A stretch of 64,000 nt of DNA, from NCBI GenBank assembly GCA_023238725.1, contig CM041534.1:392501-456500 (forward strand). Direction: 5' to 3'. Below, one piece after another: positions 24,226-34,990 of this stretch. The notes beneath the pieces are model-generated. The model made no database searches, had not been told where the DNA came from, and saw only the letters and a list, made by a program, of their open reading frames with translations. Made by a program: the position numbers and the translations under genes. The stretch's first letter is position 1; every line of letters begins with the position of its first letter. This DNA comes from Scortum barcoo. Lineage: Eukaryota; Chordata; Actinopteri; Centrarchiformes; Terapontidae.

Positions 24226-27180
24226 ATTCAAAATTCAAAATTCAAATTTATTTATTTAGAGCCCAAAATCACAAACATCATTGTTTGCCTCGGAGGGCTT
24301 TACAATCTGCACAGTTGTGACACCCTCTGTGTCCTTAGACCCTCGAACCGAGTCAGGAAAAACTTCAAAAAACCCTTTATGGGAAAAAGAAGAAACCTGA
24401 GGAAGAGCCACAGATGAGGGATCCCTCTCCCTGGGACGGACAGACGTGCAATAGATGCCACATGTACAGAGAACATCATCAATCATATTATGGAATTATA
24501 CATGAGTCGTAATAAGCTTGTAGCTATACTGAGTTCATTGGTTTAGTCCATGTGTGAAGGTATCACAGGTAATGGAAATGAGTCTGTGAGTCCAGGTGCA
24601 TCTCTAGATGTCCTCATATGGAGCTCTGGGCCACTCGACCTTCTCTCCACAGCACAGACACAGATCATGTCCCCACCAGGCCAGTGAACCTCAGACAGAT
24701 GGACCACAACCAGAATCAGTGAGGAACCTGCAAGACTGGAGAGAACAAAGAGGACCGGGGCTCCGGCAGTAACATGCACTTTACAGGACATAAGAGTATT
24801 CACATTAACCGTTTTGACACTTTAGCCAATTTAACTACTTTAACCAGTTTAGCCACTTTAACCAGTTTCTAAATGTGACTCCAGTTTGCACTACTACCAT
24901 AATAATATGAGTAAAGGAAGCAGAGGAAGAGGAAGCAGAGAAAGAGGAAACAGAGACAGAGGAAGAGGGAGAGGTGCCCGATGCATCATGGGAGCCCCCC
25001 GGCAGTCTAAACCTATAGCAGCATAACTAAGGGCGCGAGCCTGTGCCCACCCTAACTATAAGCTTTATCAAAAAGGAAGGTTTTAAGTCTATTCTTAAAC
25101 ACTGACACTGTGTCTGCCTCCTCTTGGACCCAGACTGGGAGCTGGTTCTAGAGAACAGGTGGCCTGATAGCTGAAGGCTCTGCCCCCTAGACTACTTCTG
25201 GAAACCCTGGGAACTACAAGTAAGCCTGCGTTTTGGGAGCGCAGCGCTCTAGTCGGAGTTGATAAGGAGTTATCAATTCATTAAGATATGATGGTGCCAG
25301 ACCATGTAGAGCCTTATATGTGAGGAGTAGGATTTTAAAATCCACTCTAAATTTTAGAGGGATCCAATGCAGAGAAGCCAATACTGGAGTAATATGGTCT
25401 CTTTTCCTGGTTTTAGTCAGTCAGCACCCGAGCAGCGGCATTCTGGACCAGCTGTAGAGTCTTTAACGACTTGTTTGGGCAGCCTGATAAAAGTGAATTA
25501 CAATAATCCAGCCTGGAAGAGACAAATGCATGGACTAATTTTTCAGCATCGCTTTGGGACAAAAAGTGCCGAATTTTTGCGATGTTGCGCAGGTGGTAAA
25601 AAGGCAGACCTTGAAATATGCTTAATATGGGTGTCAAAGGACATATCCTGATCAAATAAAACCCCGAGGTTCCTTACAGTGGTGCCGGAGGCCCAGTTAA
25701 TGCCATCCAACAAGGCTATCTTAGGAGAAAGCGTGTTCCTCAGGTGTTTCGGACCTAATAGGATCACTTCATAGTTTTATCTGAGTTCAACAACAGGAAA
25801 TTTCTGGTCATCCAAGCCTTTATATCTTTAAGGCAGGCATGGAGTTTCAGGAGCTGATCAGTTTTGTGTGGCTCCACTGATAAATATAATTGGGTGTCAT
25901 CAGCATAACAATGGAAATCTATGGAGTGCCTCCTGATGATATTGCCAAGGGGCAGCATATACAAAATAAACAGAATTGGACCAAGCACTGAACCTTGTGG
26001 AACTCCATGACAGACTTTAGTATGCACAGAGGATTCATTATTAATATGGACAAACTGAGACCGATCTGATAAGTATGATCTGAACCAGTTTAATGCAGAC
26101 CCTTTAATACCAAGCAGTTTTTCCATTCTCAGCAACAGGATGTGATGGTCAACTGTATCAAAGGCAGGCAGCTGACTAAGGTCTAACAGGACAAGTACAG
26201 ACAGAAGCCCTCTATCTGATGCTGTCAACAGGTCATTAGTGACTTTCACAAGTGCTGTTTCTGTGCTATGGTGAGCTCTAAATCCTGACTGAAAAACTTC
26301 AAAAAGACTATTACTGTGGAGATAATTACATAACTGGCTGGCAACGGCTTTCTCTAGAATCTTAGACAAAAAGGGGAGGTTGGATATTGGTCTATAATTG
26401 GCTAACACATCTGCATCAAGTGTAGGTTTTTTGATCAATGGTTTAATTACAGCTACTTTAAAAGACTTGGGTACAAAGCCTGACACCAGAGACAGATTAA
26501 TAATATGCAGCAGTGATGTGCCAATAAATGGGAAAACTTCCTTAAGCAGCGTAGTTGGGATGGGGTCTAGGAGACAAGTTGTTGCTTGCTTTCGATGATG
26601 AAACTAACGAGGATAATTCGGGAAGGCCAATTGGAATAAAACTGTCTAAGCAATTGTCAGGTTTTAATGTATCTGCTCCTAAATTTCCTGAGTCTGAAGG
26701 ATCAGATCGGAGTCTAACGAGGGCAGATCCTGACAAATTTTGTCCCTAATATTCAGAATCTTGTCATTAAAGAAGCTCATGAAATCATTACTACTTAAAC
26801 TTAAGGGAATGCAGGGTCATTACTCCTAAAACTTAGAGAATGCATGGCTCTGTGTCAGCCTGGCTCTGTTGTCAGCCTTCTACAGTGCTGAAAAGAAACC
26901 TAGGGCAGTTCTTATTTTTCTCTATTAATTCTGTAATAGTAGGCTGCTCTGGCATTACACAGGGCTTTCCTATACGTTTTGAGACTCTCTTTCCAGGCTA
27001 GGCGAGAGTCCTCCTCTTTGGTGGAGCGCCATATCCTATTTTTCAGCTCCTTTCCAATTGCGCGTTGTTTGTTTTATCGATCCTTTCCAATTCCTTTCCA
27101 ATTGTCGCGTTGTTTGTTTTAACTTGCGAGTTGCAGAGTTAAACCATGGTGCCAGTCTCTTCTGTTTTAAATCTTTCATA
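24226..27180 (-). mobile_element. L2/CR1-like LINE, copy B (longest copy)
   Basis: Element on the - strand, about 2.95 kb. From its 5' side it opens with MKDLKQKRLAPWFN (about 27130-27175), the linker after the endonuclease domain, so the endonuclease itself is truncated away. A full RT region follows, then the C-terminal domain (25760-25080), and a long 3' UTR ending in an ATTCAAATTT-type tail at 24226-24260. A short duplication of TTTCCAATTG..CGCGTTGTTTGTTTT occurs at 27052-27121. The family call rests on YADDTQLYLS, VPQGSVLGPILF and FDTVDHH, which fit the L2/Maui group. Confidence 0.85.
25080..27175 (-). pseudogene. Broken reverse transcriptase ORF of L2-like LINE copy B
   Basis: The enzyme would copy the LINE RNA at a nicked target. 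The largest intact stretch is 26486-25764 (240 residues). It runs from SGFVPKSFKVAVIKPL through ANYRPISNLPF (RT start), GFRAHHSTETALVK, FDTVDHHILL (motif A), CHGVPQGSVLGP (motif B) and the catalytic YADD (motif C, 25896-25907) to LLLNSDKT. Frameshifts near 26580, 25765 and 25640 break the ORF. Downstream pieces still read VRNLGVLFDQDMSFDTHIK, AEKLVHAFVSSRLDYCNSLL and LVQNAAARVL. Motif A is odd: LDLSQLPAFDTVDHH has two extra residues compared with the usual LDLSAAFDT, from a 6-bp insertion. Not functional. Confidence 0.85.
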
Positions 27181-27233
27181 ATCTTTCATTCATGACCCCA
27201 TTTTATAATTGACCCCATTCATTTGAAGAGGCA

Positions 27234-27258
27234 TGTGTGTGTGTGTGTGTGTGTGTGT
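27234..27258. repeat. (GT)n microsatellite
   Basis: About 12 GT units just upstream of the L2-like LINE copy B 5' boundary. Confidence 0.9.
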
Positions 27259-30200
27259 TTTGGGAGATGATGCTTGAGATGCTTGAATGTTGAAGAAATG
27301 TTGAAAAAGAAGCCTCAGACCACTCAGTCAGTCTGCACACAAACTAGTCAGTTCTTTGTGTTGATGCTGGAACATAGTAGGCATATAGTGGCAGAATATG
27401 GAGGAGACAAGAGAGGAAGCACAGCCAAGTTGAGCTCAGTCTAAGCTGCAAATATCCTCCATTCAACTCTCTGCAGTTGGCAACATGGTCACAGATGTGA
27501 TGTATCATTTATTATCATCATCCTGCCAGCAAATATTACTGATTTGCTTAGGGTGAAAAAAATGAGAGGCGTGTATAGACAATAATATAAGTCACCTGAC
27601 AATAAGGTCTCAGACTGCATACAAAGAGAGTCTTGTTTATGCCAAAATCCATCTCCATCACTCTGATGAAACTCTTATTATACTCAGTTTCACCCTGACA
27701 TGGACCTATTTTCTGAACTCACTGTGCTCCTTTGAAAGGGATAGAAAGGTAATTTGGTTGTCTAATTTGCATTTACTCTCCACTGCATAAATATGAATCC
27801 CGTTAATGTATTACATGAACTAAGTGATACAAATCACTCTGCATTATGTACATCTTGGTCATTATTTCTAATTCTGTCACTGTTATTCAAAGAGAGGACA
27901 AGAATATAATCAGTAATATAAACAGTTGCAGATGGACAAGTTTGGTCACCTTTATAAAATGGGACAAACAATTCTCTGAAAGAATAATTATTGCATATAC
28001 TCGGCTTATTTACTTCATGATGGCAACAAATAGGGGCCATGGACCATAGTTTAGCCTTTTATTGGTTTACCTCCTGATAGCTGAGTATATCTGAATAAAA
28101 GAGTTTTAAGTACAGTGCAGTCCCTGAACCGCCAAAAAAAAAAGCTGAAGGAAATTCCACACTGAAATTTTAATGGCAGTAAGTGACAGCTGGCCACCAT
28201 ATACTGAACATTCCTAATGTTCATATTACCAGCCTAGTGCTTTCAGAGTGATGCTTTTGAAGCAGACAAATATTAGACTCCTAGCAGCCAATGAGACAAG
28301 CTTAGTTCAAGCTTCCCAGCAGTAGCTATGTCTCTGCTACCTAGAATTTATGTCAATAGTAAAATGTTCTTTATTTGAGAACTTAAACATACTACACACT
28401 CCAATGTAGCAAATAGTCATCCAAATGGTACCACTGTGTGTAGCTGAGAGAGGGAGAGAAAAGGGAAGCGAGAGCTGATAGCTTTCAGGCAATTTTACAT
28501 AAAGTTAAAGCTTTGTAGATTTAAAAAAATATGGAGGCTAAGGAAAGGCCATCACTGGGAAAGGGGCCTTTTAGGGACACTTCACCAGCTGTGTGCATGC
28601 TAATTGTCCTGCTCCTTCACTAAAGCTAATGCATTTATTAATCCAAATTATATCAGGATGTCAGCACTAAAGGCTGTGTGGGTATTATGTGAATTTGTTG
28701 GTAAATGGAAAATGAAAATGAAAAATTTGTTGGTAAAAAAATAACTTGGCTTCTTTAACTTTGTTTTTTCTCGACACCTGGGGGAATGGAATATTATTTC
28801 ATTCCCACAATTTATGATTTCACTCTACCAAAATATTCATTTCAATCCCTGAACATGTGTCTTGTAGGTGTAAAAGGGATGTAATAAAATAAGAGCTTGA
28901 TTAGTTAGAGGCAAAACATAGGAAGATTCATCTCTGGCGGTATTGCAGTTTTACAGAGCTACACTCAATTATATGTGACCTGTCCTACTCGCTGCCAAGT
29001 TATGATGAATGGTTCCTTTAAAGTTTTTCACAAGAGCTAATACTCTTGTTATTTGTTAATGTTTCTTGGAGTTGGAAAGGGTATGTTTACCATCAGACAG
29101 ATAAAAGCTCTTCACAGTGATTCAGTTTCTTTAATAACAAGATCATATTCACATGTTATACTCCATCATTCTCTGCACCATGATCGACAATACTCTATAC
29201 TATCAACACATTGGTGTGTGGATTGTGTGTACATAGAGAAGCAGACTGAATTTGTGGATTTAGATGTTTTCGTGGAACTTCTACATGCATAAGACCTCCA
29301 TTTCACGTCACTGCGTAAATCCTTTGAAACTTAAAAAGTCTTTCTGAGGTGAAACCACCCAGGCAACTGTCAAGTGGCCTTAACCACTATACACTTGTTT
29401 CAGTTATGATAATAGTTGCAGCGAAATTAACAATAAAATTGTGTTCAATACTAGGTAAGATATGTTTTTTGTATTACAAGGCCTCAGTCATTTTACTTTC
29501 ACATTTGATAGAATTTTTTTCAGAAAAAACTGCCTCTCCAAGCCATACTTTTTATTCTACATGTTTGAAAAATCCATAATGGGGGGAACTGTGGTTACAT
29601 TGCAACTCCTTTCTCCTTCCTGTGAGCTCAGTTTTTAGTTTGATGTACTAGTGTGCGTGGCACTTCTTTGTACGCTCATGCACAGTGTGTAGAAAAATGA
29701 GGAAAGAGCAGGGGAAAGAAACAAAAGCAGACACTACTAATGAACAACATTGGACCAGGCTAAATGAATAGGAACACAATCCAAGGCTACTTTTGATTGC
29801 GCTTCAGGAAAAGAATGTGCCATGGTGGCCCCAGTGTCTTTTAAACATGCTCATTTGCATGAGATGCACTTCAGCAGAGCATCTCTCTGGAATACAGATT
29901 ATCAACAAGACAAAAGAGAGGGAGGAGAGCTGTTTCACCAGCTCTGGCGAGTTGTCACGTCTCTTTTCAATTGCTTTTCCTTGCTGTCTCCTAATGTAAC
30001 ACTGTTTTGTTTCTTCTTTGTTTCAGAACCTTTGGACACAAAGGGTACATTTCTAACTGGCCACAGACATAACATACATTTAATGGTGAAGCTGCCAGGA
30101 TTGTGTGCAATAAAAAGCAGACAGACTGATTTCTTTTAATAATCCACTGTTGCTTAGAAGACAGACATTGGCTCCAGAAAACCTCAGTGTAACAATGAGG

Positions 30201-31173
30201 TGTTTAAGGAGGCACTAAATTACTTCTTGACTCTGTCAGCCTGTCTGTCGCAAAATTCCATATGACTGATAATGTCTATCTTTCAAACTGGCAGAAATTG
30301 TACCACAAGAATGAAATATTGCCAAATTCAATTTCATTTTAATTTTCATAGATATTCTTTGTAGTATAAAAATACTTTTGATGGGTAAGGACTTCTGCTA
30401 AAACACTGAAAAATATCTTTATTCCAACTCATATGTAGCCAAACACACAGTCAATCAACAAGCATACACACTAAATGTACATACCTACTTGTGTCTGACT
30501 CAGATGAATAATGGCCTTCACAGATAACTGTGCTTTGACTGGGCTGCTTTCTCTCCTGTGTTGCTTGCTGCCTCCTCATTAAAAAGGTGTGTTGACTACA
30601 GTGAGACAATGATTCATCTCACTCCCACTGCACTCTTATGTACAGATATATATGGTGCTTGTTTGTAAAGATGGCTAGCATTGACTGCCCCTGGTGATCT
30701 TCAGTGATGCCCTCAGTAAAAGAGGTCACTTGTTTAACATTTTCCTCAGTTCATCTGAATTTCTTAGAGAAACATGAATTCACAGGAAGAGAGTGCATGA
30801 CCATCAAATGATGTCAAATGACCATGCAGAACAAAAGCTTTGTTGAGCATGACATTTGCAAGGACTTTTGAAGCTCTCAGAATATTTCTTCCACCTTCAT
30901 TACTGAGTGTACCATGGGACATGAGAGGAGCACATCAGCATTCCCATATGGAAATGGGAACATGATTTATGAATACTAATTTAGTCAGATGTCATCTTGT
31001 TAATGCAGATGTGTTATTACCCCACAGTGGATGTCGCTGTGAGGGCCCTCAATAATGTTTTTTTTAAACCTTTGCATTGGCTCTTTGGGTTTAGTTTTTT
31101 CTCAAAGTGGTTGTGCTTTCTATTCTATCCAGAATATAGCCTCAGCCGCTAGCAGAGTGATTTTTGCTCACTG
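27259..31173. other. Non-coding stretch
   Basis: No recognised exon or mobile element in about 3.9 kb. The overlapping + strand open frames 29793-29999 and 29822-30139 were inspected and lack domain, signal or splice support. Confidence 0.5.
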
Positions 31174-31181
31174 AACAAGGT

Positions 31182-31715
31182 TGTTACGTCCCAACTGGAT
31201 GTCAGGGAGTAACAATTGATGTTTAGGTGGGCTGAAGGACAAGTGAGACACAATTGTTGCAACTGTGATCAACGTTTATTGGAAAGACAACAAAAACAGG
31301 GCAAGGAACTGAAAACAAGCTTGCATGAAAAGGCAGAGACCGCACTATAAGGACAAAGAAACCAAGGACAAACAAAACTAAACAAAACTAATTCAAAAGA
31401 AAAACCACCTTCCAGATAAACTGAAGGGGCTCCCAACCACCACCCTCCTTTTTAGGCCCAGGCCCAAAAGGAGAAAACCTCACCAAATACCTATACAAAC
31501 ACTCCCAGCAGCGCACACACACCGCACAGTCAGCTGTTCAAAGGCAGAGATGGCCTCAAGCTTCCTCTCTGCACTTTTATTCAGGGGGAGGAGCTGAGCA
31601 GAAGTGAGTGCACCTGTGCTCACTCACAGGCATCAGCAACCCTAAAGAAAGAGAGGAGGGAGGAGGGAACAGCACACACTGACAAAACGTAAACTAAACT
31701 GTACCATACGTAACA
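31182..31715 (-). mobile_element. Probable solo LTR of a retrotransposon
   Basis: A 534-bp block with TG...CA ends and an 8-bp perfect inverted terminus, TGTTACGT...ACGTAACA. Read on the - strand it has LTR-like order. First comes a TATA-like CTGAATAAAAGTGCAGAG (31569-31586 inverse). A region ending with the poly(A) signal AATAAA inside TTCCAATAAACGTTGATCAC (about 31267-31286 inverse) follows. No internal retroelement sequence lies beside it, hence solo. An exact adjacent target duplication is lacking; AACAAGGT (31174-31181) and AACAAAGGT (31719-31727) are a possible imperfect pair. A DNA element is the alternative. Confidence 0.5.
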
Positions 31716-31727
31716 CTTAACAAAGGT

Positions 31728-33177
31728 CAACAATGAACCTTTTTTCTTTTGAGCTCATACAGGCTTTATATAGAAAAGAGGTGTTGGCTCAAAGCTGCCT
31801 TTTCAACAATCAGCATTGTTATTGTGTACATGCACGGATGATGGAGCAGTGAGATACAAAGCAATGCTGCACCATGACATCATATGTGTAATCATTTATT
31901 TCTGGCCTCTTCTTCTGTTGCACCTTACTCAACTTACAGGATCCTATCTCTTTCAATCATACCTTCCACTCATCACAATAAAAAAAAGTGAATATATGTG
32001 TTTTGAATGTGTATGAGGGGTGGAGTAATTGTCCTCCTTATTGTGTATTGATAAGGATATGAAAGTTTTGCTGTTCCCTGGCTCTCTAATGGACTGAATC
32101 TCAAAGTCTTTTCTAATGGAAAAAGTTCTTATGCAGATGAGTGGGAGTGCAACATCATCTGTATTTCTCTCATTTATGGCTCTCTTGCTCAAGATAGAAG
32201 ATGTTAGTCACAAGGCATTATCAATGTCCACATATGATAGACTCATCATCACATCAATCAACCTCTTGTGTGTTTGAGAGCATTTGTACCTTTCATCACG
32301 CATAGCTTGTGGAAGGATGTTGTCTAGGACCTGTATTAAATTAGTCATTATGGGAAAATAGCCCTCTGAACAGATTTGTCATTACACTAGAGCATCTGAA
32401 TTCATTATTTAATCCACTATGGGTAATGCTCATTTGGTCATTCAAGGACAAAAAGTCCCCTCAATCTGTCTTGAGTGGAACAGCTGATGAACAAGCAGTA
32501 TATTACATGTAAGGTCTCCTGGCGGACTTGAGCCATGTCTCTGTGAAAATTAGACTATGTAGGCAACATACAAATAATTACATGAATAGGTTGTCCCCAC
32601 TGTAATTAACTGTAGTAGAAGGGGGAGGGGGGTTAGTGAGGATCCTGGGTAATCATGTTAGAGTAGTGTGCCTCCTATCTCTACCAAAGGCACACAGCTG
32701 CCAATATGGAGTTTCAGCAGATTAAATTGGTGTTGCTTAGATTCCCTTTAAGAACATGGCTGACTGGTATTGAACAAGGCTTGGAGGAGCAATTGCATGC
32801 TGGGGTAAACCATCACAGTGAGAAAGCTCATTGTTGTATACAAAATAATATTCAATTTCCCTCTGAAAATAGTCAGTCATGCAGCAAAATTTCTAATATT
32901 GCTCTACTCTGAAGGCAAGCAAACAAAGCACGTTCTCATTTACAGAAAGAGACCAGTCCTAGTGAGGGGCCAGTCCAATATGACACACTGAGTCACAACA
33001 ATGAAAATGAGTGTTTTGTAGGAGATGGTCATATTGTTTCAGGGATGTTTGGACAAAAAAGAAACAAATAATGTTGAAAGTGTTCACATATCAGCATGGC
33101 TATCATTTCACTAACCATTGTATCACACTATCCCTGGCCACTTGTATCAACTGTCTCTTGGTCTTAAAGTAGCCATA
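31728..33177. other. Non-coding stretch
   Basis: No recognised exon, RNA gene or repeat family. Short open frames (for example 31953-32192 on the - strand) are unsupported. Confidence 0.5.
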
Positions 33178-33365
33178 TTAACCCTTTAACGCCAAGTGTA
33201 TCATATTTGATACATGAGTTTTTGAGACCTCTACATCATCAGTGTGATATTTTTTCTGAATATCCTGATGTAGCTATACAATCAAAATGCCAGAAAAAAC
33301 TAAAAATAACCAAAAAATAAATAAAAATGCCTAGATGTAGCAAAAATGATACAAATTTAAAATCA
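33178..33365 (+). mobile_element. Possible piggyBac-like element end
   Basis: TTAA (33178-33181) is followed by CCCTTTAACGCCAAGTG, resembling a piggyBac-type terminus at its TTAA target. A palindromic GTATCATATTTGATAC follows. No matching right end (GGGTTAA) was found downstream, so this is at best a one-ended remnant. Confidence 0.3.
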
Positions 33366-33416
33366 TATGTTCAAATTCATATATATATCTATTTTTTTAA
33401 ATAAACATTCCAGTCG

Positions 33417-33566
33417 GCCAGTGGGGCCTTTGGGGCGCTTGACAGTGGGGCCTCTGGGGTGCTGGACAGTGGGGGCTCTGGGGCGCTGGACAGTGGGGGC
33501 TCTGGGGCGCTGGACAGTGGGGGCTCTGGGGCGCTGGGAAGCTCAGGCTCTGGGGCACTGGACTGG
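33417..33566. repeat. 24-bp GC-rich minisatellite, about 6 units
   Basis: The unit is GGACAGTGGGGGCTCTGGGG plus CGCT, with GACAG at 33441, 33465, 33489 and 33513 and decayed units at 33537 and 33561. The exact 24-bp period keeps all frames open. The + strand therefore reads RWTVGALG repeats inside a 126-codon frame (33367-33747), and the - strand reads SSAPEPPL repeats (33389-33631). Both are best read as repeat artefacts. GC content contrasts sharply with the AT-rich flanks. Confidence 0.9.
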
Positions 33567-34611
33567 TGAAAGGACGACTGCCATTCGGAACTATGCTTTA
33601 CCCGGCGGACTTCCTGGCTGTGGTGGTTCAAATGTATATGGCTGTAAAAGTACTATGAAACTGCTGGCCGCAGCATCCATTTTTCAGGTCACAGTAATGA
33701 TTGTCAGTGAAGCAGCAACAAATTGGCATGGTTTAAGTGTGTTTTGAAACCACGCTTCTGCATTTGAGATTACTCCCTTTTTTTAATGACTTTGAAACTT
33801 TGGTTTTATTGTATTTCCCATTTGCATGCTTTGTCAGGCCTAGGTGTCAGTGTGTAACCTCTCCATACCTTGAGCTGGTGGTTCAAGGGAATGAGTCAAA
33901 GGCTACCTCCAACCTCTAACAATATTACTTTAAGGAACAGAGAAAAGTGGCATGAAATGATAAACTAATAAAACTGACTTGCATATATGGCAAAAACTTT
34001 GCCTCATTTTATGATTCAATCTAGCCATTCTGAATTTGCTTTTCCTAAAAACTACCTCTGCCTGACAACCCCTGCATGACTAAGGTTCTGAGCCTGTAAC
34101 TTGGCTCAAGCTGAAGGGGAGCCTGCACTGACCTCCTGAGAGTCAGCATAATTGTCAAAATAGTAAAAAGTCATCCATTTACATGTATTGCAAAGGGAAA
34201 GCTTTAATGCTGCTGTTTTTTATATAATCCCATGCACTGTTTTTCTTCCCCCTACAAAAAGAATCAGTCATTCCTTGTAAACAACTTGATTTCTTCTGTG
34301 TCTTATATAGCCTCCAGCTTGGTGTGCAATGCTCCAAGTTTTACACATATCTTAAACACCCACTGACGTTAATTTACCTTTAGAGTTTAATTTGCCCTTT
34401 TTTGATATAGCATACAGATCTCCTTTATGTTTTCTGTGATGTCTTCTGATAACCAAAAGAGATTCAAACATATTTTATATTTTTTGGTTCATTGTGGTAG
34501 CCCATGTCTGGAATTTTTGGAACAAAACATAATGTCAATCAAATAATTTTGCCTTAAACACTAAATGCTACCTGTAGCCTACACTGTCGGTCTGTAGCTT
34601 GAAAGCTATAG
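33567..34611. other. Non-coding stretch
   Basis: Nothing recognised. The + frame 33737-33919 has no support. Confidence 0.5.
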
Positions 34612-34990
34612 ATGGGTGACAAACAAGTTTGTGAACTCTTCTGGAGGGATGAACACCATTCTTCCAACAGATATTCCCTCAGTTGGTGTTTGATGATGGT
34701 GGTGGAGAGTTCTGTCTAACACGTCACTCCAAAATCTCCTATATAATCTCCCATCCTGGAAGAGATCCCTCCAGTCCAATTAAGATATAAATGTATCATA
34801 AGAGGATAAAGGTGATCACTCTGACAACTCTGGAATGATTTGCAACGACCCTTCCCTCTAAGGGGACAAGTGGACACCAACAGCAAAACGTCCCCCACAG
34901 CAACAGATCCAAGGGGTCAAGTGCTCAGGCCTGTTCCGTTTGCTTGGTGTACGCACAGAACTAAATACAGATGTCACATTAGTCATAATT
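34612..34990 (-). mobile_element. Tc1-like transposon relic (transposase, catalytic part)
   Basis: On the - strand it carries degraded transposase coding. SDHLYPLMIHLYLNW is followed by a decayed equivalent of the motif holding the second catalytic aspartate. Downstream (+ coordinates 34640-34720) are blocks with TTCCAACAGATATTCCCTCA and GATGGTGGTGGAGAG, matching the region before the SPDLNPIE-type end. Upstream, GGGGTCAAGTGCTCAGGCCTG (34913-34933) corresponds to the start of the core. A segment between CTCCAAAATCTCC and CATCCTGGAAGAGA is deleted, and the third acidic residue lies in the missing part. Same family as 47880-48190. Inactive. Confidence 0.75.

Noticed and set aside
29822..30139. 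105-codon + strand open frame
   Set aside because: No domain or signal features; it overlaps another equally long frame and is flanked by AT-rich non-coding sequence.
33417..33566. CRISPR-like array or protein-coding repeat gene
   Set aside because: Units are contiguous with no spacers, the genome is a fish, and frames are open on both strands because the period is a multiple of three.
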